Source: Bacillota bacterium | GTDB lineage: Bacteria; Bacillota; Clostridia; Acetivibrionales; DSM-1351 | Reading direction: 5' to 3' | Assembly (NCBI GenBank): GCA_023398105.1 | Contig: JAEWST010000044.1 | Coordinates: 1 to 27,467, forward strand | DNA: 27,467 nt | Part shown: in pieces, positions 1 through 8,922 of the stretch | Layout: each line of letters begins with the position of its first letter | Position numbering within the stretch: position 1 is the stretch's first letter | Position numbers and translations under genes: made by a program | Notes under the pieces: generated by a model | Databases searched by the model: none | What the model saw: only the letters and a program-made list of their open reading frames with translations | What the model was told of the DNA's origin: nothing

Positions 1-267
1 CGATGAAACGTGCACTTACAGAGAGTGAGGAAAGCTGAGAGCCTCGCAGAACGCAGTACATCAAATGGACCACTGAGGGCGCAGTCAAATGAAGGTTTTC
101 TTTCAAAGTATTCTGCGACGTATCACAAGCGTTATTTGTGGGAAATATGATTGTATTTCTTAAGAGTGTAAGATTTATCTTCTTACAAAACAAGGTGGCA
201 CCGCGGGTGAAATATACACACTCGTCCTTGACATATATATAGTCATTGGGCGGGTGTTTTTATTTTG
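1..267 (+). promoter_or_regulatory. T-box riboswitch leader (tryptophan type) of the trp operon
   Basis: This is a tRNA-sensing leader. The T-box core AAGGTGGCACCGCGGGT lies at 192-208 and can pair with the acceptor end of uncharged tRNA. An AGTGA motif near 24-28 and a 3' CACT at 71-74 fit the base of Stem I. A TGG followed by A at 66-69 is the best specifier candidate and matches the tryptophan codon and the downstream genes. A terminator hairpin follows directly, so uncharged tRNA-Trp should switch transcription on. The family is established; the specifier assignment is by eye. The promoter lies before the window, and the 5' end of the leader may be cut off. Confidence 0.93.
218..267 (+). 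terminator. Regulated terminator of the T-box leader
   Basis: ACACTCGTCC at 218-227 pairs with GGGCGGGTGT at 248-257, a 10-bp stem with two G-U pairs, followed by a T-rich tract (TTTTTATTTTG). It competes with the antiterminator formed around the T-box core at 192-208. Confidence 0.88.
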
Positions 268-330
268 TTTAAACAATGTTAGCCTTTTAATTCAAATTGT
301 CTATTCAAACTATTTAATTGGCTAATAATA

Positions 331-366
331 TTTGCGGGCTTCGCCCTAACGTAGCATATGCTGCTA
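331..366 (+). repeat. Short two-hairpin intergenic repeat, copy 1
   Basis: TTTGCGGGCTTCGCCC forms a hairpin with a GGGC/GCCC stem and TTC loop, followed by the palindrome AGCATATGCT. It lies between the T-box terminator and the trpE ribosome-binding site. Related copies are at 4610-4646 and 13434-13460, and the stem bases co-vary between copies. Confidence 0.6.
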
Positions 367-417
367 TTAGTAAAACAACAAAGAAAATGATTTTTATACT
401 TTAAAGGAGTGGTAATC

Positions 418-1890
418 ATGTATAAACCAAGTCTTAGTGAAGCAAAGCAATTATCAGAGGGCTATACAATAATACCTATAAGCTGTGAGATTTTTGCTGA
501 TACTGTAACCCCTATCTCTGTATTACAAAGTATTAAGGCTGCAAGCAGCAAATACTATCTTTTAGAAAGTGTTGAAAATGGTGATAAATGGGGACGTTAC
601 TCATTTTTAGGTTTCAATCCAATAGTTGAATTAACCTGTAAAGATGGTGCACTTGATATTAAAAGTAGTTCTGCAGCAACTAAACATATACAAACTAATG
701 ATCCAAATGTTCAAATCAGATCAATACTCAACGAATACAAGAGCCCTCGGCTAAACTACTTACCCCCATTTACAGGTGGTTTTGTCGGTTATTTTGCATA
801 TGACTATATCAAATATAGTGAAGCTACATTGAAGCTAGATGCAATTGATAATACGAAATTTTTTGACATAGATTTAATGCTTTTTGACAAAGTAATAGCC
901 TTTGATCATTTCTCACAAAAAATAATAGTTATGATAAATATTAAGACTGATAATCTTGAAGCCAATTATGAGAAGGGAATCAAAGAACTTGAAAATATAA
1001 TAGAATTAATAAAAAGCTATGTACCATCGGCAGCAGCTCCTTCAAGGCTTCTATCACCCTTTAAACCAACCTTTAGCAAGGAAGAATACTCCAAGATAGT
1101 CGAGAAAGTAAAACACTATATCCACGAGGGTGATATTTTCCAAGCAGTTCCATCAAACCGTAAAACCGCAGACTTTGAAGGCAGTCTTTTTGACACTTAT
1201 AGAACCCTGAGAACTACAAATCCTTCTCCATATATGTTTTTCCTAAAGTTTGATGATGTTGAAATAACAGGAACATCTCCTGAAACGCTCATTAAGCTTG
1301 AAGACGGAAACCTTGCTACCTTCCCTATCGCTGGAACAAGACCACGAGGTAAATGCGAAGAAGAAGATATTCAGTTAATTGAGCAGCTTCTAAGTGATGA
1401 AAAGGAGCTTTCTGAACATAATATGCTAGTTGATTTAGGTAGAAATGACTTAGGTAAAATAAGTCAATTTGGTTCTGTTGAGGTAAAAGATTATTTAAGC
1501 ATAAGAAAGTATTCCCATGTTATTCATATTGAATCAAAGGTTGTAGGTAAACTGTGCAAGGAACTTGACCAGCTTGATGCAATCTCAGCACTTCTCCCAG
1601 CTGGTACCCTTTCAGGTGCTCCAAAAATCCGTGCCTGCCAAATCATTAATGAAGTTGAGGGACATAAAAGAGGAATTTATGGTGGTGCAATCGGCTATAT
1701 TGATTTTACAGGAAATATGGACACCTGTATTGCAATCAGAATGGCAGTTTTAAAGGATAACAAAGTATACGTTCAATCAGGGGGCGGTATTGTTGCTGAC
1801 AGCGTTCCTGAAACTGAATATATTGAGACAGCAAACAAGGCACAAGCAATTATTAATGCAATTGAGATGTCTGTAAGGGGGATAAAATAA
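418..1890 (+). CDS. trpE: Anthranilate synthase component I
   Basis: The 490-residue protein converts chorismate to anthranilate together with TrpG; this is the first committed step of tryptophan synthesis, in the cytoplasm. The LLES motif at residues 48-51 belongs to the tryptophan feedback-inhibition site of the family. The C-terminal chorismate-binding half shows GTSPE (about 285), the HNMLVDLGRNDLGK block (about 334) and PAGTLSGAPK (about 394). Length is usual for TrpE. The ATG at 418 is chosen over an upstream in-frame GTG (409) because AAAGGAGT sits 7 nt before it. It overlaps trpG by one base (TAATG), which suggests coupled translation. The T-box leader upstream should control it. Confidence 0.97.
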   Translation: MYKPSLSEAKQLSEGYTIIPISCEIFADTVTPISVLQSIKAASSKYYLLESVENGDKWGRYSFLGFNPIVELTCKDGALDIKSSSAATKHIQTNDPNVQIRSILNEYKSPRLNYLPPFTGGFVGYFAYDYIKYSEATLKLDAIDNTKFFDIDLMLFDKVIAFDHFSQKIIVMINIKTDNLEANYEKGIKELENIIELIKSYVPSAAAPSRLLSPFKPTFSKEEYSKIVEKVKHYIHEGDIFQAVPSNRKTADFEGSLFDTYRTLRTTNPSPYMFFLKFDDVEITGTSPETLIKLEDGNLATFPIAGTRPRGKCEEEDIQLIEQLLSDEKELSEHNMLVDLGRNDLGKISQFGSVEVKDYLSIRKYSHVIHIESKVVGKLCKELDQLDAISALLPAGTLSGAPKIRACQIINEVEGHKRGIYGGAIGYIDFTGNMDTCIAIRMAVLKDNKVYVQSGGGIVADSVPETEYIETANKAQAIINAIEMSVRGIK

Positions 1891-2471
1891 TGATATTACT
1901 AATAGATAACTATGACAGCTTTTCATACAACCTTTTTCAATTGGTTGGCGTTATAAACAGCGATATTAAAGTAATTAGAAATGATAAACTTACAATACAT
2001 GAAATTGAGGATTTAAAGCCCTCACATATTATTTTGTCACCTGGTCCTGGAAGGCCAAAAGATGCGGGCGTTTGCGAGGATGTAATATCATATTTTTACA
2101 ACAAGCTTCCTATACTAGGTGTATGCCTTGGACATCAAGCTATTTGTGAGGTTTTTGGAGGAACAATTACATATGCAAAGGTTCTAATGCATGGAAGAGT
2201 TTCAAAAGTTCACATTGCAAATGGAAGTGCTCTTTTCAAAGGTCTTCCCCCTATTATTGATGGTGCTAGGTATCACTCACTTGCAGTAGCACGCCAAACA
2301 TTACCAGATGAACTGCTTGTTATTGCTGAAGACAGCAATGGTGAAGTTATGGGAGTTAAACATAAAGACTATGATTTATATGGAGTTCAATTTCATCCAG
2401 AATCAATATTAACTCCAAATGGAAGAAGTATTTTAGAGAATTTTCTTAAAATAGGAGGTAATGTACAATGA
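1890..2471 (+). CDS. trpG: Anthranilate synthase component II (glutamine amidotransferase)
   Basis: A class I glutamine amidotransferase of 193 residues that supplies ammonia to TrpE. Visible motifs are the N-terminal LLIDNYDSFSYN, the oxyanion region SPGPGRPKDAG, the nucleophile elbow GVCLGHQ with Cys79, and FHPES with His169 and Glu171 completing the triad. It is a stand-alone amidotransferase, not fused to TrpD. Some relatives double as PabA for folate synthesis; the position inside the trp operon argues for TrpG, and a dual role cannot be excluded. Its stop overlaps the trpD start (ATGA). Confidence 0.96.
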   Translation: MILLIDNYDSFSYNLFQLVGVINSDIKVIRNDKLTIHEIEDLKPSHIILSPGPGRPKDAGVCEDVISYFYNKLPILGVCLGHQAICEVFGGTITYAKVLMHGRVSKVHIANGSALFKGLPPIIDGARYHSLAVARQTLPDELLVIAEDSNGEVMGVKHKDYDLYGVQFHPESILTPNGRSILENFLKIGGNVQ

Positions 2472-3481
2472 TACAAGAAGCTATTTATGAAGTAATTAAC
2501 AAAAATAATCTTTCAATTGAGCGAACTAAATCGGTAATGGAAGAAATCATGGAAGGTCGAGCTACCAATGCACAAATTGCAGCCTTCCTGACTGCAATGC
2601 GAATGAAGGGTGAAACCATTGACGAAATAACTGGCTGCGCCAGTGTTATGAGAGAAAAAAGTCTGCGAATAAATCCAAATACAGATGTTCTTGACATTGT
2701 AGGAACAGGTGGAGATGAAGCATTCACCTTCAACATTTCAACAGTTTCCTCCTTTATTATATCAGCGGGCGGAGTACCTGTTGCAAAGCACGGAAACCGC
2801 TCTGTTTCAAGCAAATGCGGGAGTGCAGATGTACTTGAAGCATTGGGAATAAATATTGCACTAACCGCTGAGCAAAGTGCACAAATATTAGAAAAAATAG
2901 GCATGTGCTTTATGTTTGCCCCAACTTATCATTCATCTATGAAGTATGCTGCACCAGTTCGTAAGGAAATGTCAGTAAGAACTATTTTTAATATATTAGG
3001 ACCTCTTTCAAATCCTGCTGGAGCAAACATGCAACTATTAGGTGTATATGATGAAAATCTGGTTGAACCTCTGGCACAAGTACTCTTAAACCTTGGAATA
3101 AAGAGAGCAATGGTTGTGCATGGTCACGATGGACTTGATGAAGTTACTCTTTGTGATGTTACTACTGTATGCGAAGTAAATAACGGAACATTAAACAGCT
3201 TCTTTTTAGCCCCTGAGCAATTAGGGTTGACAAGATGCCTTCCAGAAGATTTAACAGGCGGAGCCCCAAAAGAAAATGCAAATATTGCTATTGATATATT
3301 ATCAGGTAAAAAAAGTCCTAAGAGAGACATTGTTGTTCTGAACTCAGCACTGTGTTTGTATATGGCATATAATAAAGTTACTCTCAGGGAGTGTGTTAAA
3401 ATGGCAGAAGACCTCATTGACAGGGGTGCTGCACTCTCTCAGTTAAATAAATTTATTCAGTTATCAAATTCATTTAACTAG
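2468..3481 (+). CDS. trpD: Anthranilate phosphoribosyltransferase
   Basis: This 337-residue enzyme transfers phosphoribosyl from PRPP to anthranilate. The family signatures are present: an N-terminal helical domain, the PRPP-binding GTGGD, the KHGNRSVSSKCGSADVLEALG block, and the middle-domain RKEMSVRTIFNILGPLSNPA. Length is typical. It starts at an ATG overlapping the trpG stop by 4 nt, with AGGAGGT a few bases upstream. A 261-bp gap follows before trpC, long for an otherwise compact operon. Confidence 0.96.
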   Translation: MIQEAIYEVINKNNLSIERTKSVMEEIMEGRATNAQIAAFLTAMRMKGETIDEITGCASVMREKSLRINPNTDVLDIVGTGGDEAFTFNISTVSSFIISAGGVPVAKHGNRSVSSKCGSADVLEALGINIALTAEQSAQILEKIGMCFMFAPTYHSSMKYAAPVRKEMSVRTIFNILGPLSNPAGANMQLLGVYDENLVEPLAQVLLNLGIKRAMVVHGHDGLDEVTLCDVTTVCEVNNGTLNSFFLAPEQLGLTRCLPEDLTGGAPKENANIAIDILSGKKSPKRDIVVLNSALCLYMAYNKVTLRECVKMAEDLIDRGAALSQLNKFIQLSNSFN

Positions 3482-3742
3482 AAGGAACTGTATACTTCAA
3501 AATAAATGTTTTGAATTTAAGAGTTTGAGGCTACACTCTCATTTGAGAGTTTTACATTATTTCTACTTCTAAATAGATCTTGGGAGGTCAGCAGTTCGAA
3601 AATTATATTTGTCTAAACATGGTGCATTTTCGAGCTTCAAAAACTACAAGTGGTTTTTGCCAGTGTAACAGATGACATAATAAACATGATGCTTACCAAG
3701 TTTTAATAATATTTTTAGCCTAAAGAGGCGTGGGAGGTTAGT
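3482..3742. other. trpD-trpC intergenic gap with a short hairpin
   Basis: No coding region is visible. A hairpin ACTCTC-ATTT-GAGAGT lies at 3535-3550 and is followed by a T-rich but not uniform tract, so it could be a weak attenuator. A Shine-Dalgarno-like TGGGAGGTCAGCAG at 3581-3594 resembles the true trpC site TGGGAGGTTAGTATG exactly 150 bp downstream but has no start codon; it may be a duplication trace or chance. Confidence 0.4.
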
Positions 3743-4522
3743 ATGATACTTGACAAAATAGTTGAACATACAAAAATTAGAATTGAATCAGCAAAGGCTA
3801 TTAATTCAATTGAAACTTTAAAAGCTAATGCTAAAAAATATCAGACTTTTTTGCCTTTTACTTTTGAAAATGCTCTAAAGACTACAGATATATCCTTCAT
3901 TTGTGAAGTCAAAAAAGCCTCCCCGTCAAAGGGGATAATTGCAGAAAATTTCCCATATATTCAAATTGCCAAAGAATATGAAAAAGCTGGTGCAAATGCA
4001 ATTTCTGTTCTTACAGAGCCTAATTTTTTCTTAGGGAACGATGAATATTTAAGGGAAATTAAAAAATCAGTTCATATACCTGTACTCCGTAAAGACTTTA
4101 CTATTGATCCTTATCAAATATATGAAGCCCATCTGCTTGGTGCTGATGCAGTCCTTCTTATATGTGCTTTACTGGATACAAAGGTGCTGAAGGAATATAT
4201 TAAGATTGCAGATAGTCTAGGTCTTTCCTGTCTTGTTGAGGCACATGATGAAACAGAGCTTTATAGTGCATTAGAAGCAGGTGCTAGAGTAATTGGTGTT
4301 AATAACCGAAATTTAAAAACTTTTGAGGTTGATATTAATACCAGTGCAAGACTTAGAAAACTCGTACCTGACACCAAAATTTTTGTTTCTGAAAGCGGAA
4401 TAAAAACCTCATCGGATATAACTGCCTTACGTAAGAATGGTACAAATGCAGTTCTTATTGGTGAAACGCTAATGCGAAGCGGAAATATTACAGCCGAGCT
4501 AGAAAAGCTGAGAGCAAGCTAG
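3743..4522 (+). CDS. trpC: Indole-3-glycerol phosphate synthase
   Basis: The 259-residue (beta/alpha)8 enzyme closes the indole ring of 1-(2-carboxyphenylamino)-deoxyribulose phosphate. The sequence shows EVKKASPSKG with the substrate-binding lysine, VLRKDFTIDPYQI with the catalytic lysine, VEAHDETEL, GVNNRNLKTFEVD, VSESGI and LIGETLMRSG in the expected order. It is monofunctional; trpF is a separate gene. The ATG is preceded by a strong TGGGAGG. A 288-bp gap separates it from trpF. Confidence 0.96.
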   Translation: MILDKIVEHTKIRIESAKAINSIETLKANAKKYQTFLPFTFENALKTTDISFICEVKKASPSKGIIAENFPYIQIAKEYEKAGANAISVLTEPNFFLGNDEYLREIKKSVHIPVLRKDFTIDPYQIYEAHLLGADAVLLICALLDTKVLKEYIKIADSLGLSCLVEAHDETELYSALEAGARVIGVNNRNLKTFEVDINTSARLRKLVPDTKIFVSESGIKTSSDITALRKNGTNAVLIGETLMRSGNITAELEKLRAS

Positions 4523-4810
4523 TACAATAGTTTGAAGAATACTTTTATATTTATTGGAACTTGGCTGTTCATTTTAATACTATTTTGTTTTTAAAATATT
4601 TGAACAACATTTGCGAGCTTCGCTCCATCGCTGCAAATTCGGCTATTTAAAATATGATTCAACAATTTAAATACATATTAGTATTAGAATTACTTATAGG
4701 TCTGAATCCAAAATAACATAGAAAGAGAGAAAAAAACAGTATTGAAATAGTCAATTTCTAATTCATTAACTTTTAACTGTAAATTGACTTTAGAAAACTG
4801 AACATAGCTT
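4523..4810. other. trpC-trpF intergenic gap with repeat and stem-loop
   Basis: No ORF is supported here. The gap holds the two-hairpin repeat copy 2 at 4610-4646 and an inverted repeat AGTCAATTT/AAATTGACT at 4749-4789 with a 23-nt loop that ends 21 nt before the trpF start. No T-run follows either structure and no clear internal promoter is seen. Confidence 0.5.
4610..4646 (+). repeat. Short two-hairpin intergenic repeat, copy 2
   Basis: TTTGCGAGCTTCGCTC forms a GAGC/GCTC stem with the same TTC loop as copy 1, followed by a second small stem GCTG/CGGC. Compared with copy 1, the stem changes from GGGC/GCCC to GAGC/GCTC, a compensatory change that keeps pairing. Confidence 0.6.
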
Positions 4811-5443
4811 ATGACTAAAATTAAAATTTGCGGTCTAACCAGAATGCAGGATATAGAATATGTAAATGAAGCTTTGCCCGACTTTATCGGCTTTGTTTTT
4901 GCCAATAGCCGAAGAAAGGTAAGCATTGATACTGCTGTCCAGCTTAAAAATTTACTTGATTGTAGAATTAAAGCCGTTGGAGTTTTCGTAAATGAAAACC
5001 TCTCCACTATCAAACAATTGTGCCAATCTGGCATTATAGATTATGTTCAGCTTCACGGTGATGAAGATGCGGAGTATTTAAGAACCCTAAGTCAACAAAT
5101 TAGCAAGCCTATTATAAAAGCTCTAAGGGTAAAGGATTTATCTTCAATAATTGCAGCACAGCAATTATCCTGCGATTTTTTACTCTTGGATACATTCTCA
5201 GATAAAGAATATGGAGGTACGGGTAAAACCTTTGACTGGAAATTAGCAGGAGATGTAGAAAAACCCTTTTTTCTTGCAGGAGGCATTAACTCCTGTAATG
5301 CAAAAGCAGCTATTGACAGCTCTAAGCCCTATTGTCTGGATGTAAGCAGTGGAGTAGAAACAAATGGTGTTAAGGATAGAAATAAGATTATAGATATAGT
5401 AAGTCTAGTGCGGAACAATTTTAAGGAATTAAACAATTTTTAA
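4811..5443 (+). CDS. trpF: Phosphoribosylanthranilate isomerase
   Basis: A 210-residue (beta/alpha)8 isomerase that converts N-(5-phosphoribosyl)anthranilate to the deoxyribulose phosphate used by TrpC. The KICGLTR start with the catalytic Cys, FVFANSRR, VQLHGDE, the catalytic Asp in LLDTFS, the phosphate-binding GGTGKTFDW and LAGGI, and LDVSSGVE are all present. The start is fixed by the conserved N terminus, but no good Shine-Dalgarno precedes it (TGAACATAGCTT), unlike its operon neighbours. A stem-loop lies just upstream. trpB follows after 13 nt. Confidence 0.95.
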   Translation: MTKIKICGLTRMQDIEYVNEALPDFIGFVFANSRRKVSIDTAVQLKNLLDCRIKAVGVFVNENLSTIKQLCQSGIIDYVQLHGDEDAEYLRTLSQQISKPIIKALRVKDLSSIIAAQQLSCDFLLLDTFSDKEYGGTGKTFDWKLAGDVEKPFFLAGGINSCNAKAAIDSSKPYCLDVSSGVETNGVKDRNKIIDIVSLVRNNFKELNNF

Positions 5444-5456
5444 GGAGTTGAGATAA

Positions 5457-6641
5457 ATGACAAATGGAAGATATGGCAATCACGGAGGGCAATATATCCC
5501 TGAAATACTGATGAATGCAATAATTGAGCTTGAAGAAAGCTATAACTACTACAAAAATGATTATAGCTTTAACAATGAACTTAATTCATTATTGAGAGAA
5601 TATGCTGGCAGGCCTTCCCTTTTATATTATGCAAAAGAAATGACTGAGAATCTGGGTGGAGCAAAAATTTATCTTAAAAGAGAAGATTTAAACCATACTG
5701 GCTCCCATAAAATAAACAATGTGTTAGGTCAAGTTTTATTGGCAAAGAAAATGGGGAAAAAACGTGTCATAGCAGAGACAGGTGCTGGTCAGCATGGTGT
5801 TGCTACTGCTACAGCTGCTGCATTGATGGGTATAGAATGTGAAGTATTTATGGGTCTAGAAGATACTAAACGCCAAGCACTTAATGTTTTTAGAATGGAG
5901 CTTTTGGGTGCAAAAGTTCACGCTGTAACAAGCGGCACTCAAACACTAAAGGATGCAGTTAATGAAACTATGCGTGAATGGGCAACCCGTGTTGCTGACA
6001 CACACTATGTTCTAGGTTCAGTAATGGGACCTCATCCCTTTCCAATGATAGTACGTGATTTTCAAAGTGTAATTGGCAAAGAGGTAAGAGAGCAAATGAT
6101 TGATAAAGAAGGAAGACTTCCTGACATAGCAATGGCATGTGTGGGTGGAGGAAGTAATGCTATGGGGCTATTTTATGATTTCATTAATGACCCTTCTGTC
6201 GAGTTAATTGGCTGTGAAGCCGCTGGCAATGGTATAGATACTGATTACCATGCTGCAACAATTGCAAAGGGCCAGCTAGGGATATTTCATGGTATGAAGT
6301 CATATTTCTGTCAAGATGAGCATGGTCAGATTGCACCTGTTTATTCAATATCTGCTGGACTGGATTATCCAGGTATCGGTCCTGAACATGCACATCTGCA
6401 TGATATTAAGCGTGCCAAATATGTTCCAATAACAGATGCGGAGGCAATTAATGCCTTTGAATATCTTTCTAAAGTTGAAGGCATTATCCCTGCAATAGAA
6501 AGCTCACATGCTGTGGCACATGCTATCAAGCTTGCCCCACAATTGTCAAAAGATAAAATAATTGTAATCTGTCTTTCAGGTCGTGGTGACAAGGATGTTG
6601 CGGCAATTGCAAAATATATGGGGGTGGAAATAAATGAGTAA
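5457..6641 (+). CDS. trpB: Tryptophan synthase beta chain
   Basis: A PLP enzyme of 394 residues that condenses indole with serine, working with TrpA. KREDLNHTGSHKINN contains the PLP lysine (Lys85). AETGAGQHGVATA is the substrate carboxylate loop, GGGSNAMG binds the PLP phosphate, and SGRGDKD closes the site. Length and motifs fit the canonical TrpB1 group. The start follows AAGGAG with 9-nt spacing. Its end overlaps trpA by 8 nt. Confidence 0.97.
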   Translation: MTNGRYGNHGGQYIPEILMNAIIELEESYNYYKNDYSFNNELNSLLREYAGRPSLLYYAKEMTENLGGAKIYLKREDLNHTGSHKINNVLGQVLLAKKMGKKRVIAETGAGQHGVATATAAALMGIECEVFMGLEDTKRQALNVFRMELLGAKVHAVTSGTQTLKDAVNETMREWATRVADTHYVLGSVMGPHPFPMIVRDFQSVIGKEVREQMIDKEGRLPDIAMACVGGGSNAMGLFYDFINDPSVELIGCEAAGNGIDTDYHAATIAKGQLGIFHGMKSYFCQDEHGQIAPVYSISAGLDYPGIGPEHAHLHDIKRAKYVPITDAEAINAFEYLSKVEGIIPAIESSHAVAHAIKLAPQLSKDKIIVICLSGRGDKDVAAIAKYMGVEINE

Positions 6642-7407
6642 AATTAAAAATGCATTTGCAAATGGTAAGGCTTTTATAGGTTTTTTAACTGCAGGCGACC
6701 CATCTCTTGATAAAACAGAAGAATTCATACTTTCAATGGTGGAAGCTGGAGCTGACTTGATTGAAATTGGAATACCCTTTTCTGACCCCATTGCTGAAGG
6801 TGAGGTTATACAAAGAGCCAATGTGCGAGCTCTATCCGTTGATACTACATTAGATAAAGTATTCAGCATGGTTAAAGCCGTCCGTTTAAAAACTCAAATT
6901 CCAATTGTTTTCTTAACCTATTTAAACCCAGTATTCACATATGGTTATGACCACTTTTTCAGGGAGTGTAAAAACAACGGAGTGGACGGTGTAATAATAC
7001 CCGACATTCCCTTTGAGGAAAAGAATGAGCTCACTCCATTTAGTGATAAGTATGGTATAGATATCATTTCACTAATAGCACCTACCTCACAAGAAAGAAT
7101 AGATAAAATAGCAAGCAAAGCACAGGGCTATGTATATTGTGTCTCCTCAATGGGTGTAACAGGAGTAAGAAGTGAAATTAAAACAGACCTCTCCTCTATT
7201 ATGTCTGATATCAGAGCTGCCACCGATGTGCCTATAGCTGTAGGCTTTGGTATATCTACACCCGAGCAAGCCACACAAATAAGCACATATGCTGATGGAA
7301 TTATTGTGGGCAGTGCAATAGTTAAAATAATTGAAAAACATGGTGAAAATGCCGCACAACCCTTGTATGAATATGTTCGAGGTATGAAGGAAGCGATAGG
7401 GTTATAA
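6634..7407 (+). CDS. trpA: Tryptophan synthase alpha chain
   Basis: A (beta/alpha)8 lyase of 257 residues that splits indole-3-glycerol phosphate and channels indole to TrpB. Catalytic Glu44 in LIEIGIPFSDP and Asp51 are visible, with FLTAGDP, YLNPVFTYG, IIPDIPFEE, VSSMGVTGVR and the phosphate-binding VGFGIST and GSAIV. The loop after Asp51 reads IAEGEVIQ in place of the common ADGPVIQ. The start lies within the trpB end, with the Shine-Dalgarno GGGGGTGG inside trpB. It is the last gene of the operon. Confidence 0.97.
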   Translation: MSKIKNAFANGKAFIGFLTAGDPSLDKTEEFILSMVEAGADLIEIGIPFSDPIAEGEVIQRANVRALSVDTTLDKVFSMVKAVRLKTQIPIVFLTYLNPVFTYGYDHFFRECKNNGVDGVIIPDIPFEEKNELTPFSDKYGIDIISLIAPTSQERIDKIASKAQGYVYCVSSMGVTGVRSEIKTDLSSIMSDIRAATDVPIAVGFGISTPEQATQISTYADGIIVGSAIVKIIEKHGENAAQPLYEYVRGMKEAIGL

Positions 7408-7430
7408 ATCTGATATAGTTGTAAAACATT

Positions 7431-7451
7431 TTAAGTGGTAATAACACTTAA
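7431..7451. terminator. Hairpin downstream of trpA (weak)
   Basis: TTAAGTG and CACTTAA form a perfect 7-bp stem with a 7-nt loop 24 bp after trpA. No T-run follows, so it may be an RNA-stabilising stem instead of a terminator. Confidence 0.35.
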
Positions 7452-7470
7452 ATTCAAATCCGTAAATTAA

Positions 7471-7513
7471 AGAGGAGTACATGGTGATTTTCAAATCCTC
7501 CATATGCTCCTCT
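7471..7513. terminator. Terminator between convergent trpA and hexokinase
   Basis: AGAGGAG (7471-7477) pairs with CTCCTCT (7507-7513), and ATGG pairs with CCAT inside, separated by a 3-nt mismatch. Read on the - strand it is followed by TTTAATTT, which suits termination of the hexokinase transcript; it may also act for trpA. Confidence 0.65.
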
Positions 7514-7563
7514 ACTTATTAATTGACTGCTATTTAACTCTCACATATTTCTATATACAACTT

Positions 7564-8862
7564 CTACTTTTGTGTTACTGCCACAGCCGCCGCTATAGCC
7601 GCACCCAAACCAGAACCGTCTTTAACCAGCTTTATGTCAATATTTGCAGAGTCTTCACCCAACGCATCTATAAAGGCTTCCTCCATAAGCTTTGGAGCTT
7701 TTGGCATTTTCTCGTAAATAGTTCCATCAATTGCAATAACGTGCTTGTTCTTAACTTCTGAACCCTTATTTTCTTGATGGAATAGAACTCCTAAATAAGA
7801 ACTTGCAACTATTCGAACTGCTCTTTTTAAAACTGCCTCTGAGATAGCCTTTATAATCTGAGCATCTTCAGAAGAGCAATTATACTGGTCTTCACACTTT
7901 GAAGGATATAATATAAAGTTCTCAACTGTTAACGCACTAAATTTCTGATTAAAGAAATCCTTTGTATCTACATCATTATTTGTGAATAGTGCCTTATTAT
8001 TAAATAGATCAAAGCATATTTCTTTTACCAAGCTACCCATATAATATCCTGAAACCATTTTCTCTAAAAGCTGTGAACCTGGAACCTGACTATTCTTGTC
8101 AATTATCTCATCATATTTAGTTACTGGTAAGCCTATATTATAATTTCCCGACTCAAGATTTACTATCATCTTTCCTCCATTAAGGGGATGATTATTCTCA
8201 AGATAGCAGGTGTTATGCCCTGTTCCCATAATAGAACCAATATCAGCCTCCTGATAGCTATACATTGCAACCAACAGTGTTCCAACTGTGTCATTTATCA
8301 AAGCCACTGGCTCTATGTTTACATTCTTCTCCTTTAAAGCCTCAGCTAATAATTGGTTTATGTTTTGCCCAACTACACCTGATGTAGCAATTTCCTTTGT
8401 CCAGTTAATGAGATATGCCTCATTAATGTCCTCCTGTCTGCATGGGAATGAAAAGGTATTCCCCAAATACATGTTTTCACCTTGCTCTGTTATGCTAGCC
8501 ATACAATCAGCAATAAATCCAAAAAGCTGCTTTGCAGTAACATCAGACTTGGTAAGGTCATAGTTCTTTTCTTTATTTATAAGCTTCTCTTTCTTTTCAA
8601 CAAGCGTTTCGAAATTGCCATTATCTATTTTAAACTTTGTGCACCTTAGATTAGTTCCACCCATATCCATTGTCATGAAAGTACCCTTTTCTTTTCCGGT
8701 AGGCTTTCCAACATATGATGGAATCATCTTAAGGCAGGTTTCTTCGCCCTTTAAACCCTCTTCCATAGTATTTTTAAACAGCATGGCTATATTTAGCATA
8801 CCATCCTTATCAATTTCGAATGAACTTAAAACTTTATTTACAACCTCATTATTAAACCCCAT
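7564..8862 (-). CDS. Eukaryotic-type hexokinase
   Basis: A 432-residue sugar kinase predicted to phosphorylate glucose or related hexoses with ATP. It matches the hexokinase_1/hexokinase_2 fold of eukaryotes, not the bacterial ROK or Glk kinases. DMGGTNLR (66-73) is the phosphate-1 loop, FSFPCRQ...INWTK (138-156) the sugar-binding segment, NDTVGT the catalytic Asp191, IMGTGHNTCY (211-220) phosphate-2, Glu237 in NLESGNY a sugar ligand, and DGSGLGAA near the C terminus the nucleotide motif. It is slightly shorter than yeast hexokinase (about 485). The start has AGAGG upstream and its own promoter. It is monocistronic. Specificity cannot be read from sequence. Confidence 0.9.
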   Translation of the reverse strand: MGFNNEVVNKVLSSFEIDKDGMLNIAMLFKNTMEEGLKGEETCLKMIPSYVGKPTGKEKGTFMTMDMGGTNLRCTKFKIDNGNFETLVEKKEKLINKEKNYDLTKSDVTAKQLFGFIADCMASITEQGENMYLGNTFSFPCRQEDINEAYLINWTKEIATSGVVGQNINQLLAEALKEKNVNIEPVALINDTVGTLLVAMYSYQEADIGSIMGTGHNTCYLENNHPLNGGKMIVNLESGNYNIGLPVTKYDEIIDKNSQVPGSQLLEKMVSGYYMGSLVKEICFDLFNNKALFTNNDVDTKDFFNQKFSALTVENFILYPSKCEDQYNCSSEDAQIIKAISEAVLKRAVRIVASSYLGVLFHQENKGSEVKNKHVIAIDGTIYEKMPKAPKLMEEAFIDALGEDSANIDIKLVKDGSGLGAAIAAAVAVTQK

Positions 8863-8922
8863 TGCGGCACCTCTTATGATAAATTTTCTTATAAAAATTC
8901 TTTAAACAAATCTATTATTCTG

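Noticed and set aside
2485..2904. 139-residue frame opposite trpD
   Set aside because: It is antisense to a conserved gene, has no ribosome-binding site, and its codons mirror trpD.
3570..3610. tRNA-like GCAGTTCGAAAAT segment in the trpD-trpC gap
   Set aside because: Only a T-loop-like string; no acceptor, D or anticodon stems can be drawn.
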